A stretch of DNA of 62,553 bases, taken from the NCBI GenBank assembly GCA_902538085.1, contig CACBDV010000004.1, forward strand, positions 1 to 62,553, written 5' to 3'. This DNA is from an uncultured Alphaproteobacteria bacterium (GTDB lineage: Bacteria; Pseudomonadota; Alphaproteobacteria; HIMB59). The translations under genes were made by a program, and so were the position numbers. The notes under the pieces were generated by a model, which was not told the DNA's origin, did not search any database, and saw nothing but the letters and a program-made list of their open reading frames with translations. Positions 37,462-46,152 of this stretch are shown here, piece by piece (positions within the stretch are counted from its first letter, which is position 1; each line of letters opens with the position of its first letter).

Positions 37462-38610
37462 TTACTTAAATTTAATATTATTTGTAGAAAGGTCAGATAT
37501 TTTTTTACAGCCCATCAACTTCATATCTCGTTCCAACTCTGTTTTATAAATTTTTAAAGCTTTTTCTACACCTACTTGTCCAGCAGCTGCCAATGCATAT
37601 AAATAAAGTCTTCCTCCAGCACAAGCTTTAGCTCCCAATGACAAAGCTTTAAGCATATGAGTACCTCTTTGAATACCCCCTTCACAAATTACATCTACTC
37701 TATCTCCTACTGCTTCAACTATATCAGCTAACTGATCAAAAGGTGATCTCGCCCCATCTAATTGCCTTCCTCCGTGATTAGATACAACAATTCCAGTACA
37801 TCCAATATCCACTGCTTTTTTTGCATCTTCTACACTTAGTATTCCTTTTAATGCGAAATGACCACCCCAATCAGAACATAATTTTTCAGCATCTTTCCAA
37901 TTCATATCTTGATCGAGCATAGTAGAAAAGTAATTACCAATTGAGATAGCTGTATTAGTGCCCTCTTTAACATAATCTTGAAGGTGTGGAAGTTCAAATT
38001 TACCTTTAGTTAAATAATTAATTGCCCATGTTGGTTTAGTAACATAACTTAACATACTTGATAAAGTAAATTTAGGAGGTGATGTAAAACCAGTTCTTAT
38101 GTCTCTTTCTCTATTGCCGCCTGTTATAGTATCAACAGTCAAAGCCATAATATCGAAATTAGCATCTTTTGCTCTTTGAAGAATTGAATTGTTTAATCCC
38201 TTATCTTTGTGATAATAAAATTGAAACATCTTTGGCGTATCCACGAGGTTTGAGATTTCCTCTACACTTACTGTAGCCAAAGAAGACACACCAAACATAG
38301 TATTAAATTTTTGAGCTGCCTTAGCTACTGCTCTTTCTCCTTCGTAATGAAATATTCTCTGGAGAGCTGTTGGTGAACAATAAAAAGGTAAATCTATTTT
38401 TTTTCCAAAAATAGTTGTAGATAAGTCAACATCTTTTACACCTCTTAATACGTTTGGTATTAAATCAACATCATCAAAGGCCGATGTATTTCTTCTATAT
38501 GTTATTTCATCATCTGCAGCACCATCGATATAATGGAATACGGGAGATGGAAGTTTTTTTTTGGCTAACTTTCTAAAATCTTTAAAATTTAAGCAGTTAT
38601 CTAATCTCAT
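37462..38610 (-). CDS. FMN-dependent alpha-hydroxy-acid dehydrogenase (LldD-like)
   Basis: A 382-residue FMN oxidoreductase of the L-lactate dehydrogenase / glycolate oxidase family. Visible are FHYIDGAADDEITYRRN, the FMN-binding CSPTALQR, FQFYYHKDKG, LTVDTITGGNRERDIR, and VSNHGGRQLDGARS with the catalytic His and Arg. It oxidises L-lactate or another 2-hydroxy acid, passing electrons to the quinone pool. Substrate cannot be fixed from sequence. It is followed by mltB after 71 bp and starts 41 bp from a divergent membrane-protein gene. Confidence 0.9.
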   Translation of the reverse strand: MRLDNCLNFKDFRKLAKKKLPSPVFHYIDGAADDEITYRRNTSAFDDVDLIPNVLRGVKDVDLSTTIFGKKIDLPFYCSPTALQRIFHYEGERAVAKAAQKFNTMFGVSSLATVSVEEISNLVDTPKMFQFYYHKDKGLNNSILQRAKDANFDIMALTVDTITGGNRERDIRTGFTSPPKFTLSSMLSYVTKPTWAINYLTKGKFELPHLQDYVKEGTNTAISIGNYFSTMLDQDMNWKDAEKLCSDWGGHFALKGILSVEDAKKAVDIGCTGIVVSNHGGRQLDGARSPFDQLADIVEAVGDRVDVICEGGIQRGTHMLKALSLGAKACAGGRLYLYALAAAGQVGVEKALKIYKTELERDMKLMGCKKISDLSTNNIKFK

Positions 38611-38651
38611 AATAATTTTGCTAAAAAGCCTGTATTTGTTATAAATAACAT

Positions 38652-39038
38652 ATGATTTTGACTAATACAGGCAAAAAATTTGTTTATTCGGCTATTATTA
38701 TGATGTTCCTATCCATGGTCCTGCCTTGGGAGTCCCTAGAGGACTACACATATGCCGAGTCAATGGGCTTATCGTTAAATGTTATCCCAGCAATAATTTT
38801 TGTTTGTGCAGCAGTCATAGTTGTATTGAAACCCTTAGCTGTACTTTTAAGTAGAATTGGAACCAATTACATATTTGTATTACTTTGCCTACTCCAAGCA
38901 ATAATTCTGTACATAGGTATGCAGTATTATCCAGATACATACACCATTGGTTATCTTTTATTTCCAGCTTCAGTTGTTGTATTTATGTTAGGTGCTATTT
39001 ACAGCACAAATAGAATAGACGGAACTACTGGTAATTAA
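38652..39038 (+). CDS. four-helix membrane protein, unknown
   Basis: A 128-residue integral membrane protein. Hydrophobic segments lie at about residues 9-25, 43-65, 70-90 and 98-118. I know no family for it. It is divergent from the 2-hydroxy-acid dehydrogenase gene and converges with the TauE-like gene (10-bp gap). Codon use and composition resemble the neighbours, so it is probably real. Confidence 0.6.
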   Translation: MILTNTGKKFVYSAIIMMFLSMVLPWESLEDYTYAESMGLSLNVIPAIIFVCAAVIVVLKPLAVLLSRIGTNYIFVLLCLLQAIILYIGMQYYPDTYTIGYLLFPASVVVFMLGAIYSTNRIDGTTGN

Positions 39039-39048
39039 TTCGTTTCAA

Positions 39049-39804
39049 TTACAAAACACCATTAATTAAAATTACCCCACTCATCAATAATAACATAATA
39101 TAAAATAACTTTTTAAATAGTATTTCTGAAACGTATCCTCTAATTATTTTTCCTAAAAAAAAACCTATTACAACTGGTATGGATACAATTAATGAAGGAA
39201 TAATTGTGCTCATATCAATTAGCTTTAAAAATATAAAAGAAAAAAATTGCATTAAACTATATAGTAAAAAAGCCAATCCCATAAATTGCACAGTTTTTTC
39301 TTTATCATATTTTAGTGATTGTAATAAAAATACAAAAGGCATGGTATAAATACTTGTTAGACCAATAATAAATCCATTAAAAGATCCTGTTATCGATTGA
39401 ATTATTGAACTTTTATGATTAGGTATTGAAATAATTCTATTTGATAAAAAAAGTGAAGAATTAACAAATAGTAAAATAGCTATAAATATTAAAATTAAAT
39501 CCGATTGCAGTGTTTTAAGTAAAATTACTCCTGGAATGATGATTAGAGTTGAAAAGATTAAAAAAAATTTCGTATCAATAGAAATTTTACTCAAATTATT
39601 TCCATTTATCATCTGAAAAAAACTAGTAATAATTGTTGGTATTATAACAAGAGCTATTGTTTCTTTAACATCCACGACAAATGAGAGTAAAGAAATTACA
39701 ACTGTGATTAGTCCAACACCAAGTATACCTTGGGTAATGCCACCAATAAAATATGCTAATAAAATATAAAAAAAAGTTAATGTTGGAAGATTACTTAAAA
39801 TCAC
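39049..39804 (-). CDS. TauE/SafE-family membrane permease
   Basis: A 251-residue protein with about eight hydrophobic helices and the glycine-rich N-terminal signature FIGGITQGILGVGLITVVISLL of TauE/SafE (formerly DUF81). A second internal repeat has GSFNGFIIGLTSIYTMPF. The family exports sulfite, sulfoacetate or other small organosulfonates, and many members are uncharacterised. The start is GTG at 39804. It precedes the tRNA-Ser gene in divergent orientation. Confidence 0.83.
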   Translation of the reverse strand: MILSNLPTLTFFYILLAYFIGGITQGILGVGLITVVISLLSFVVDVKETIALVIIPTIITSFFQMINGNNLSKISIDTKFFLIFSTLIIIPGVILLKTLQSDLILIFIAILLFVNSSLFLSNRIISIPNHKSSIIQSITGSFNGFIIGLTSIYTMPFVFLLQSLKYDKEKTVQFMGLAFLLYSLMQFFSFIFLKLIDMSTIIPSLIVSIPVVIGFFLGKIIRGYVSEILFKKLFYIMLLLMSGVILINGVL

Positions 39805-39861
39805 TTAAAAACATAACATGAGTGGCAGAAGAATATATCAACTAAAAATATAAAATTACGA

Positions 39862-39889
39862 TTGATTTAAAAATAACGTAATATATACA
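39862..39889 (+). promoter_or_regulatory. candidate promoter of tRNA-Ser
   Basis: A TTGATT hexamer at 39862-39867 and TATACA at 39884-39889, separated by 16 bp. They lie about 20 bp before the tRNA 5' end. They resemble a sigma-70 -35/-10 pair in the right position. In such AT-rich DNA chance matches are common. Confidence 0.4.
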
Positions 39890-39909
39890 TTCTAGACGTT
39901 TATGACATC

Positions 39910-39999
39910 GGAAGGATGGCTGAGCGGTTGAAAGCACCGGTCTTGAAAACCGGCAAAGGGGCAACTCTTTCCTGGGTTCGAATCCCAGTCCTTCCGCCA
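39910..39999 (+). tRNA. tRNA-Ser(UGA)
   Basis: A 90-nt type II tRNA. The acceptor arms GGAAGGA (39910-39916) and TCCTTCC (39989-39995) pair fully. The anticodon stem CCGGT/ACCGG encloses the loop CTTGAAA, giving anticodon TGA. A long variable arm and the T arm with GGTTCGAATCC follow. The discriminator is G and the CCA end is encoded in the DNA. The long variable arm together with anticodon UGA identifies serine. Confidence 0.97.
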
Positions 40000-40026
40000 T
40001 TTGATCTATTTACAATTTTCAAAATG

Positions 40027-40058
40027 TATAATTATTATTATGTTTTAATTAAAAGGAG
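40027..40058 (+). promoter_or_regulatory. -10-like box and strong Shine-Dalgarno for the 120-aa gene
   Basis: A TATAAT sequence at 40027-40032 and AAGGAG at 40053-40058, five bases before the ATG at 40064. Strong SD sequences are rare in this window, so the gene may be well expressed. No convincing -35 element was found. Confidence 0.4.
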
Positions 40059-40063
40059 AAAAA

Positions 40064-40426
40064 ATGACTGAACGTGTATGTATAAATCTATCCTATGCTG
40101 TACCAAATGATAAAGCTGCTGAAGTTGAAAATATTTTTAGCACTCATGGAAAATGGATGACTGAATTTTATTCTGATGGAACTGATCATTTATTAAATGC
40201 TTACTTTACTAAAGCACCAGAGTTTAAAGACCCTACCGATCCTAGTAAGGGTGAAACTGGAAACACATTATTTACAATAAATGAACAATTTGCATCTATG
40301 GAGAGTGTTCAAAGACATGTCGAAAATGCAAGTAAAAATGATTATTTCCCAGATTTTGCAAAGTTACTAGAGGATTACGGTAAAGTCTTAAGTATGGGTG
40401 GCAGTGTATATGTTTCGATAAGATAA
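40064..40426 (+). CDS. conserved hypothetical, possible dimeric alpha/beta-barrel protein
   Basis: A 120-residue soluble protein (MTERVCINLSYAVP...). It has an alternating strand-helix pattern: ERVCINLSYAV strand, DKAAEVENIFSTHGKWM helix, HLLNAYFTKAPEF strand, and a C-terminal SVYVSIR strand. This is compatible with a ferredoxin-like ABM/Dabb barrel. I do not recognise a named family. An excellent ribosome-binding site precedes the ATG. It stands alone just after tRNA-Ser. Confidence 0.6.
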   Translation: MTERVCINLSYAVPNDKAAEVENIFSTHGKWMTEFYSDGTDHLLNAYFTKAPEFKDPTDPSKGETGNTLFTINEQFASMESVQRHVENASKNDYFPDFAKLLEDYGKVLSMGGSVYVSIR

Positions 40427-40490
40427 AAAGGGAAGAAATAAAAAAAAGACAGAAATTAAATAGTCCAACAGTTTGAATATTATTTATATA

Positions 40491-40931
40491 TTAAAATTTA
40501 TCTTTTAAAGTTCTCATTATGTCTAAATGCTCAGTTAAAGCCTCAAATGATACAGCTAGTTCATATACAAGAGTGACTAATGCCAATAATACTAATAAAA
40601 GATGAATACCAAAACTTATAGCAGAGATGAAGCTGTAATTTAATAACAAAAATAATAAGCTTGTGCACAATGCTATCCCTCCAAAAAGAGATAAGTAAAG
40701 TGTGTAACGTAATAATTTAAGTCTTTTTTCATAATGCAAGATATGAAAAGAATATTCACTTTGACTTTTAAATCTTAATTTATTTGTTTCAATATTAGAT
40801 CGAGAGTCTCTAATTAATTTTGCAAGAGTTGCATACCTAGCTATAACCAATGTTATATAAATAGTGCAAGCAAAGAACATTGTCCCTAACATATTACTAC
40901 TTAATAATATCTCGTGATTTACTATGTCCAT
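40491..40931 (-). CDS. DUF2721-like membrane protein
   Basis: A 146-residue protein with three hydrophobic helices (about residues 12-35, 76-98 and 103-125). A basic cytoplasmic stretch lies between the first two (LAKLIRDSR and HILHYEKRLKLLRYTLYL). This matches the outline of DUF2721, whose function is unknown. It is the last gene of the mfd-headed minus-strand run, 24 bp after the ABM gene. Confidence 0.6.
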   Translation of the reverse strand: MDIVNHEILLSSNMLGTMFFACTIYITLVIARYATLAKLIRDSRSNIETNKLRFKSQSEYSFHILHYEKRLKLLRYTLYLSLFGGIALCTSLLFLLLNYSFISAISFGIHLLLVLLALVTLVYELAVSFEALTEHLDIMRTLKDKF

Positions 40932-40955
40932 TGATAAAAAATAGGTGATATTTAC

Positions 40956-41258
40956 TTAAATTACTACCTCAAAACCTTCAAACTGTGGGTGATCCAAATA
41001 TACTGTTTTATGTTCACCAGCATTTTTATGAGCCATCCTAAAAGCTTCTGATTTAGTCCAATTAATAAAATCTTGCTTTGACTCCCATTCACTGTGAGAT
41101 GCATAGAGTGTATATTCTTCATTAGACTCACTTTTTATTAAATTAAATTTTTTAAAACCAGGAACTTCATTTAAGTGTGTATCTCTATTTTTCCATATTT
41201 CTTCAAAATAAGTCTCTTCACCTAATTTGACTTTAAATCGATTCATAGCAAGAAACAT
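40956..41258 (-). CDS. antibiotic biosynthesis monooxygenase (ABM) domain protein, HmoA/IsdG-like
   Basis: A 100-residue ABM-fold protein. FLAMNRFKVKLGEETYFEEIW, LNEVPGFKKFNLIKSE, YTLYASHSEWESKQDFINWT and AFRMAHKNAGEHK follow the consensus of a widespread ABM family, including the WTxSxAFRxAH helix. Relatives include heme-degrading IsdG/HmoB, but most members have no proven activity. I kept the ATG at 41258 because FxAMNRF is the conserved start; another ATG lies at 41246. Confidence 0.83.
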   Translation of the reverse strand: MFLAMNRFKVKLGEETYFEEIWKNRDTHLNEVPGFKKFNLIKSESNEEYTLYASHSEWESKQDFINWTKSEAFRMAHKNAGEHKTVYLDHPQFEGFEVVI

Positions 41259-41271
41259 GATTTATTTATGT

Positions 41272-41730
41272 CTATTCAGATATGATAATTCTGGTATTTG
41301 TACCAATAGCAATAGTTACTCTGGAACCAATTGGAATTTGTTCTGATCCAGATTGAACTATTGAAATGTCATCATCTGTGTCATCAACGTCTACAACATA
41401 TTGAAATCCTGTATGATCTCCTAATGATGAACCAGCGACATAACCTACTATTGCTCCACCAATGGTTCCAACCACAGCAGCAGCATCTCTGCAGTCATCA
41501 TCTAAAATACCTTCTCCACATCCAACTACAAACCCTACTAAACCTCCGGTAAGAGCGCCTAAACCAGAGCTTTCACCAGTAATTTTGACAGGCTCAGCTG
41601 CAACAAGAGTTCCATATTTAACTGTGTTAACTTTTTGGGTGTCAGATTTTTTTACCCCAGTATTAAAACCACCACATGCTGTTATAAATGTAAACAAAAA
41701 TAAAAAAGATAATTTAGACAGGCCTATCAT
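41272..41730 (-). CDS. glycine-zipper outer-membrane lipoprotein (SlyB-like)
   Basis: A 152-residue lipoprotein. The signal LSKLSFLFLFTFITAC ends in a lipobox. The mature part has VKYGTLVAAEPVKI and then a glycine zipper (GLGALTGGLVGFVVG and VVGTIGGAIVGYVAGSSLG), followed by a beta domain. This matches the 17 kDa surface antigen / SlyB / Pcp group, whose members stabilise the outer membrane. I chose the ATG at 41730 at the signal peptide rather than the longer frame from 41802. The gene overlaps the oxygenase gene upstream by 17 bp. Confidence 0.78.
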   Translation of the reverse strand: MIGLSKLSFLFLFTFITACGGFNTGVKKSDTQKVNTVKYGTLVAAEPVKITGESSGLGALTGGLVGFVVGCGEGILDDDCRDAAAVVGTIGGAIVGYVAGSSLGDHTGFQYVVDVDDTDDDISIVQSGSEQIPIGSRVTIAIGTNTRIIISE

Positions 41731-42691
41731 ATTCAACAAATTTTTTAAGCGAGTTAGTGAGAAAATTTTCATAATTTTCAACATTATAATTGATATTTTC
41801 ATAAATATCCAAATGTTTTGGGTCTAAAATGAAATCATAAGAGGGTTCAAAAAAGAAAGGTATCGAAATACGCTCCTCCTGATTAAAAAGAACTCTGTGA
41901 TTAGTTGCTTTCATTTGACCATTTGTTAAACACTCTAAAGCTAAACCTGTATTAATTACAAAAGCATTTGGATCATGAGGAACATCGTACCAATCCAATG
42001 AATGTCTATTTTGAACTTGTAAGCCGCCTTTTTTATCTTGATATAAAATAGTCATTATTCCACTGTCTACATGGGTTTCACAACCTAAAGCAACACCGTC
42101 TTGTGAAGAGACTTCAACAGGTTTATCTTGTTTGGGATAGTAATTAAATCTTAGAGTTGATAATGTTTTGGGTCTTTGAAAAGCCTTTTCAGCTAATGAT
42201 AAATCTGAGGAAAATGAAGATATAATAGATTTAAATATTGTTATTCCTAAATTATGAAGGTCATCAAAATAATTATTTATCGTAATTTGCCAGTCTGGAT
42301 CTAGAAAAGACATATCATGATTAACTTCAAATTTTTCCTTCTTTAACAAATCAACCATATTTTGCTTTAAAAGTGGATCTCCTATGTCTAAACCTTCCTT
42401 ACCATTTACAGAACTAGGAAAATAACCCCTGTAAACTGTGTTTGTATTAGGATTCCATTTCTTTGGTGCTATTTTAAGTTTCTGTTCGTCATTTAAGTAA
42501 AAAAATTTTTTACAAGTCTTTAAAAGATTATCAATTTTTGAAATTGGAATACCATGATTTGTAACTGTAAAAAAACCAATTTCTTCAGATGCTTTTTTAA
42601 TATTATTTGATACTTCTACAGCAGCTTCACTATTAAGATCTTTATTGATAATATCCGCTAGATCTATATTTGGAATATAATTACTCTGCAT
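41714..42691 (-). CDS. 2-oxoglutarate/Fe(II)-dependent oxygenase, isopenicillin N synthase family
   Basis: A 325-residue DIOX-type oxygenase. The N-terminal domain has EIGFFTVTNHGIP. The iron ligands are His/Asp in CETHVDSGIMTILYQD (HxD) and the distal His in KATNHRVLFN, with GGLQVQNR between them. The likely 2OG-binding Arg is in ERISIPFFFEP. Relatives act on small molecules in hormone, antibiotic and amino-acid pathways; the substrate is unknown. The ATG at 42691 is preferred over a TTG at 42697. It overlaps the small gene upstream by 11 bp. Confidence 0.87.
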   Translation of the reverse strand: MQSNYIPNIDLADIINKDLNSEAAVEVSNNIKKASEEIGFFTVTNHGIPISKIDNLLKTCKKFFYLNDEQKLKIAPKKWNPNTNTVYRGYFPSSVNGKEGLDIGDPLLKQNMVDLLKKEKFEVNHDMSFLDPDWQITINNYFDDLHNLGITIFKSIISSFSSDLSLAEKAFQRPKTLSTLRFNYYPKQDKPVEVSSQDGVALGCETHVDSGIMTILYQDKKGGLQVQNRHSLDWYDVPHDPNAFVINTGLALECLTNGQMKATNHRVLFNQEERISIPFFFEPSYDFILDPKHLDIYENINYNVENYENFLTNSLKKFVEYDRPV

Positions 42692-42875
42692 CGCCAATTT
42701 TAAAATATAGTTTTTTGATATATTTCTGTTTCCTTTTTATAGGAAGTTCATAAAATTCATCTATTGAAATAGGTTCACCTATTTTTTTTTGATTTTCAGT
42801 AAGTTCGGCTATTATAGATTCATAATAGTTTGCCCACTCTGCATTAGTTTTTGGTAGTTGTTGATCTTCCATCAT
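42681..42875 (-). CDS. small acidic protein of unknown function between mfd and the oxygenase gene
   Basis: A 64-residue protein beginning with MMEDQQLPKTNAEWANYYES. The middle reads EPISIDEFYELPIKRKQKYIKK. No family is recognised. Support comes from position: its ATG overlaps the mfd stop (ATGA) and its end overlaps the oxygenase start by 11 bp, as for the real genes in this operon. It may be a partner or regulator of one neighbour. Confidence 0.5.
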   Translation of the reverse strand: MMEDQQLPKTNAEWANYYESIIAELTENQKKIGEPISIDEFYELPIKRKQKYIKKLYFKIGDAE

Positions 42876-45800
42876 TTTAATCCTAACTTTTTATAGAAAA
42901 GATTTATAGTGTAAAATAAGTCCTTACTGTCGTTATTTTTGATCTGAATGGAACTAGAACTTTGCATTTTAATAAAATTTTCTTGTGCCATTTGAATTAA
43001 ATCATCTAGTATTTTTTGACTTGCTTTTTTAAAAGTAATATCAATAAAATTTCTTTTTATATTTATTTTTGAAATACCAAGGGTAAGAGATTTAATTTTA
43101 ATAGTTAGTAAATTAAATAAATTAGTAACTTCAACTGGGTAATTACCATATCGATCATACATCTCATCTAAAACATTCTTAAGCTCTTTAATATTATTTG
43201 AATTAGTAAATTTACGATAAATAATCAATCTGGAAATATCATCAGATATATAATTCTTTGGAATGTAATACTCAAAAAATGCATCGAATTCAAATTCATC
43301 ATAGTCATCTTCAATTTCTGCATTATTATTTTTTTGTCTTTCCACCTCATCTTTTAACATACTTTGGTAAAGCTCTATTCCAATATCTTTCACATGACCA
43401 CTTTGCTCATCGCCAAGTAAATTACCTGCACCTCTTATTTCTAAATCCTCATTAGCTAACTGAAAATTTGATCCTAGATTTTCATAGTTAGCTAAAACTT
43501 GAAGTTTCTTTAGAGCTGTTTTATTGATTAATTTTTCACTGTCATGAAATAAATAGGCATATGCTCTTTTATTTGAACGACCTACCCTACCTCGCAATTG
43601 ATATAATTGAGATAAACCAAATAAATTAGAATAAAATATTATTAGTGTGTTTGCATTTTTTATATCTATTCCAGACTCAATAATATTTGTAGAAATAAGG
43701 CACTGTATCTCACCTTTTGTAAAAGATATGAACACATCCTCAATATCTTTTTCTTTCATTTTACTGTGACCTACTCCGTAAGAAAGATCTATATTTAATT
43801 TTTTAATTTCATTTTCGACAAAAGGAATATGGCTTATTCTTGGTACAACAATAAAAATTTGTCCATTCCTCTCTAATTCATTCTTTATTGCTGAAATAAG
43901 GGCAACAGTCTCATATTTTTGAACATAAGTTCTTATACTAATTCTATTTGATGGAGGTGTTCCAATAATACTTAAATCTTTTAAGCCCAATAAAGACATC
44001 TGAAGTGTTCTAGGAATAGGTGTGGCAGACAATGAAAATAAATGAATAGTTGGGTATTTGTTGATTAAATATTCCTTTTGATCGACACCAAATTTTTGTT
44101 CTTCATCAATTACCAGTGTGCCTAAATTATTAAATTCTATGTCTTTTTTAAAAAGACTATGTGTTGCAATAAGAATTTGAATATCACCAGACTTTAATGA
44201 AATTAAAATTTCTTTTTTTTCTTTTGACGAAGTAAATCTAGATAGGCATGCAACCTTAATGTTAAAAACTGAAAATCTCTCACTAAATGTATTAGTGTGT
44301 TGCATTGCTAATAGTGTGGTGGGAACGACTATTACAAATTGAAAACCTGATAAATATGTTGCACATGCAATTCTTAAAGCCACTTCAGTTTTGCCAAATC
44401 CTACATCGCCGCATATAAGGCGATTAGATGGTTTATCTTGTTTTAAATCATTTAAAGATTGTTCAATTGAGTTTAATTGGTCCTCAGTCTCAACAAATGG
44501 AAATTGTTGATTAAATTTCTCAAGATCAGAATTATTATATTGAAACTCTTTGATGTTTATAGTTGATCTCTTTGCTGCATTTTTTAAAAGTTTATTAGCT
44601 AGAAAACGGATTTTCTTCTTAACTGAAGATTTTCTTAAAATCCAATCATTCGTGCCTAATTTATCAAGAAGTAGATTATTATCATCAAACCCATATCTTG
44701 AAATATAGTTTAAATTTTCAATTGGTAGTAAAAGCTTGTCGTTGCCGCGGTAAATTAATCTAATAAACTCCCTAATTCGATTATTAATTTCAATATTATC
44801 AATGGATATAAATCTACCAATACCATGCTTTTGATGGACAACTGCATCTCCTAATGAAAGATCATTAAAATTGATTATAGTATCTAAATTCGTTTTTTTT
44901 GTAGTATGAGTGTTTTTATTGAGGTGTACGATTCCATCAAATAGATAGTCTTTTGAGATTACAGTTTTATAGAAATATAAATTATTACCATAATTTGGTT
45001 CAATATTTTTCTTTTGAAGAAATTCGTTTTCTATTAATGAGGAATTTTTTCCACTATGAAAATATATTTTATTACTCATTTTGGAAAATTCATCTAAAGA
45101 GGTATTTGATGTAATTTTTAATGATTTAGGTGAGCTAGATAATATATTTGTAAATTTAAAATTTTTTATTTTGTTATCTTCTAAATAATAATTTGAAAAA
45201 GGGATCTCAGGTTGGACTTTATCAAAAATTGTTTTAAGAAAATTTAGCTTTTCTTTTAATATTATGTCACTTCTATTAATTGTATAAATGGAATATCTCA
45301 TAACGATATCCTCAAAATAACTATCTTTATTACTTGGCTCTAATAGCTCAATATTAGGGTTAAATATATCAATCCTCTCTATTTCATCTTTAAAAGTAAG
45401 TTGTGTTTGAGGATTGAATTCTTTTATTGTTTCAATCACATTATCAAAGAATGAAATTCTATAAGGATTATTATTACTGTTATAAATATCTAAAATATCA
45501 CCTCTAAGTGAAAATTCGAGTTTATTATAAGCATTTGCTTGGCTTGAATGATTAAATTCAACTAATTTTTCTAAAATTGTATTAGCTTCAATAGTTTGAT
45601 TTTTAGTTAATGTTAAAAAATGATTAGCATCTTTATTTATTTGAAATTTTTTTAAAAGATTATTACAAGTTATTATTATTATATCATTATGAGTTAACGT
45701 CTGTAATTTTTCTGACCTATCAAGTAAGATGTCAGATGATGAACTTTCAGAACTGAATGGTAAAGAGTCATGTGCTGGAAAATAAGATATTTTCTTATGG

Positions 45801-45901
45801 GGAAAATGTATATTTAGAATATTTTCATAGTCTAGAGCTATCTTATCATCTTCACATAATAAAATTGATTTATTGCCAAATTTAGAAATAGGATTTTCCA
45901 A
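42872..45901 (-). CDS. mfd: transcription-repair coupling factor Mfd (compact)
   Basis: A 1009-residue Mfd, about 140 residues shorter than the E. coli protein. An N-terminal UvrB-like module (FPAHDSLPFSSESSSSDILLDR, LRGDILDIYN) is followed by the RNA-polymerase-interacting domain (LSLGDAVVHQKHGIGRFISID). The translocase has Walker A GDVGFGKTEVALR near residue 498, Walker B VIDEEQKFGV, SATPIPRTLQMSL and RGRVGRSNKRAYAY. It removes stalled RNA polymerase and recruits UvrA. The start is a TTG 2 bp after sdhE. Part of the N-terminal half is reduced. Confidence 0.93.
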   Translation of the reverse strand: MENPISKFGNKSILLCEDDKIALDYENILNIHFPHKKISYFPAHDSLPFSSESSSSDILLDRSEKLQTLTHNDIIIITCNNLLKKFQINKDANHFLTLTKNQTIEANTILEKLVEFNHSSQANAYNKLEFSLRGDILDIYNSNNNPYRISFFDNVIETIKEFNPQTQLTFKDEIERIDIFNPNIELLEPSNKDSYFEDIVMRYSIYTINRSDIILKEKLNFLKTIFDKVQPEIPFSNYYLEDNKIKNFKFTNILSSSPKSLKITSNTSLDEFSKMSNKIYFHSGKNSSLIENEFLQKKNIEPNYGNNLYFYKTVISKDYLFDGIVHLNKNTHTTKKTNLDTIINFNDLSLGDAVVHQKHGIGRFISIDNIEINNRIREFIRLIYRGNDKLLLPIENLNYISRYGFDDNNLLLDKLGTNDWILRKSSVKKKIRFLANKLLKNAAKRSTINIKEFQYNNSDLEKFNQQFPFVETEDQLNSIEQSLNDLKQDKPSNRLICGDVGFGKTEVALRIACATYLSGFQFVIVVPTTLLAMQHTNTFSERFSVFNIKVACLSRFTSSKEKKEILISLKSGDIQILIATHSLFKKDIEFNNLGTLVIDEEQKFGVDQKEYLINKYPTIHLFSLSATPIPRTLQMSLLGLKDLSIIGTPPSNRISIRTYVQKYETVALISAIKNELERNGQIFIVVPRISHIPFVENEIKKLNIDLSYGVGHSKMKEKDIEDVFISFTKGEIQCLISTNIIESGIDIKNANTLIIFYSNLFGLSQLYQLRGRVGRSNKRAYAYLFHDSEKLINKTALKKLQVLANYENLGSNFQLANEDLEIRGAGNLLGDEQSGHVKDIGIELYQSMLKDEVERQKNNNAEIEDDYDEFEFDAFFEYYIPKNYISDDISRLIIYRKFTNSNNIKELKNVLDEMYDRYGNYPVEVTNLFNLLTIKIKSLTLGISKINIKRNFIDITFKKASQKILDDLIQMAQENFIKMQSSSSIQIKNNDSKDLFYTINLFYKKLGLK

Positions 45902-45903
45902 TA

Positions 45904-46152
45904 TTATTTTGATAAATTTATAATTTTAAGGTACTTAATTCTATCTTCTTTGAAAGACTCATTAAAAAATACGTCAAATATATATTGTGTTTCATTTTTT
46001 AGTAAATCATCTAATTGATCAATTAGAGCCTCATCATTAGTGTTTTCAAGTTTTGAATAAATTCTCTCAAAAATTACATCTAATTCTTTTATACCTAATG
46101 TTTGACATCGATATTTTATTTTTTTTAATTTATCTTTGTAGTTATTATTCAT
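45904..46152 (-). CDS. sdhE: succinate dehydrogenase assembly factor SdhE (flavinator)
   Basis: An 82-residue SdhE/Sdh5 protein. KIKYRCQTLGIKELDVIFERI carries the family motif (RRGxxELD, here TLGIKELD), followed by acidic helices. It promotes covalent FAD attachment to SdhA. Its position between mfd and recG is typical for alphaproteobacteria. I chose the ATG at 46152 over a TTG at 46161. The start codon overlaps the divergent recG start: the two ATGs share two bases of the palindrome CATG. Confidence 0.85.
   Translation of the reverse strand: MNNNYKDKLKKIKYRCQTLGIKELDVIFERIYSKLENTNDEALIDQLDDLLKNETQYIFDVFFNESFKEDRIKYLKIINLSK

Noticed and set aside
41331-41827. Plus-strand frames opposite the glycine-zipper lipoprotein
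   Set aside because: Low-complexity His/Gln-rich or Pro/Thr-rich translations mirror the repeat-rich lipoprotein gene on the minus strand.
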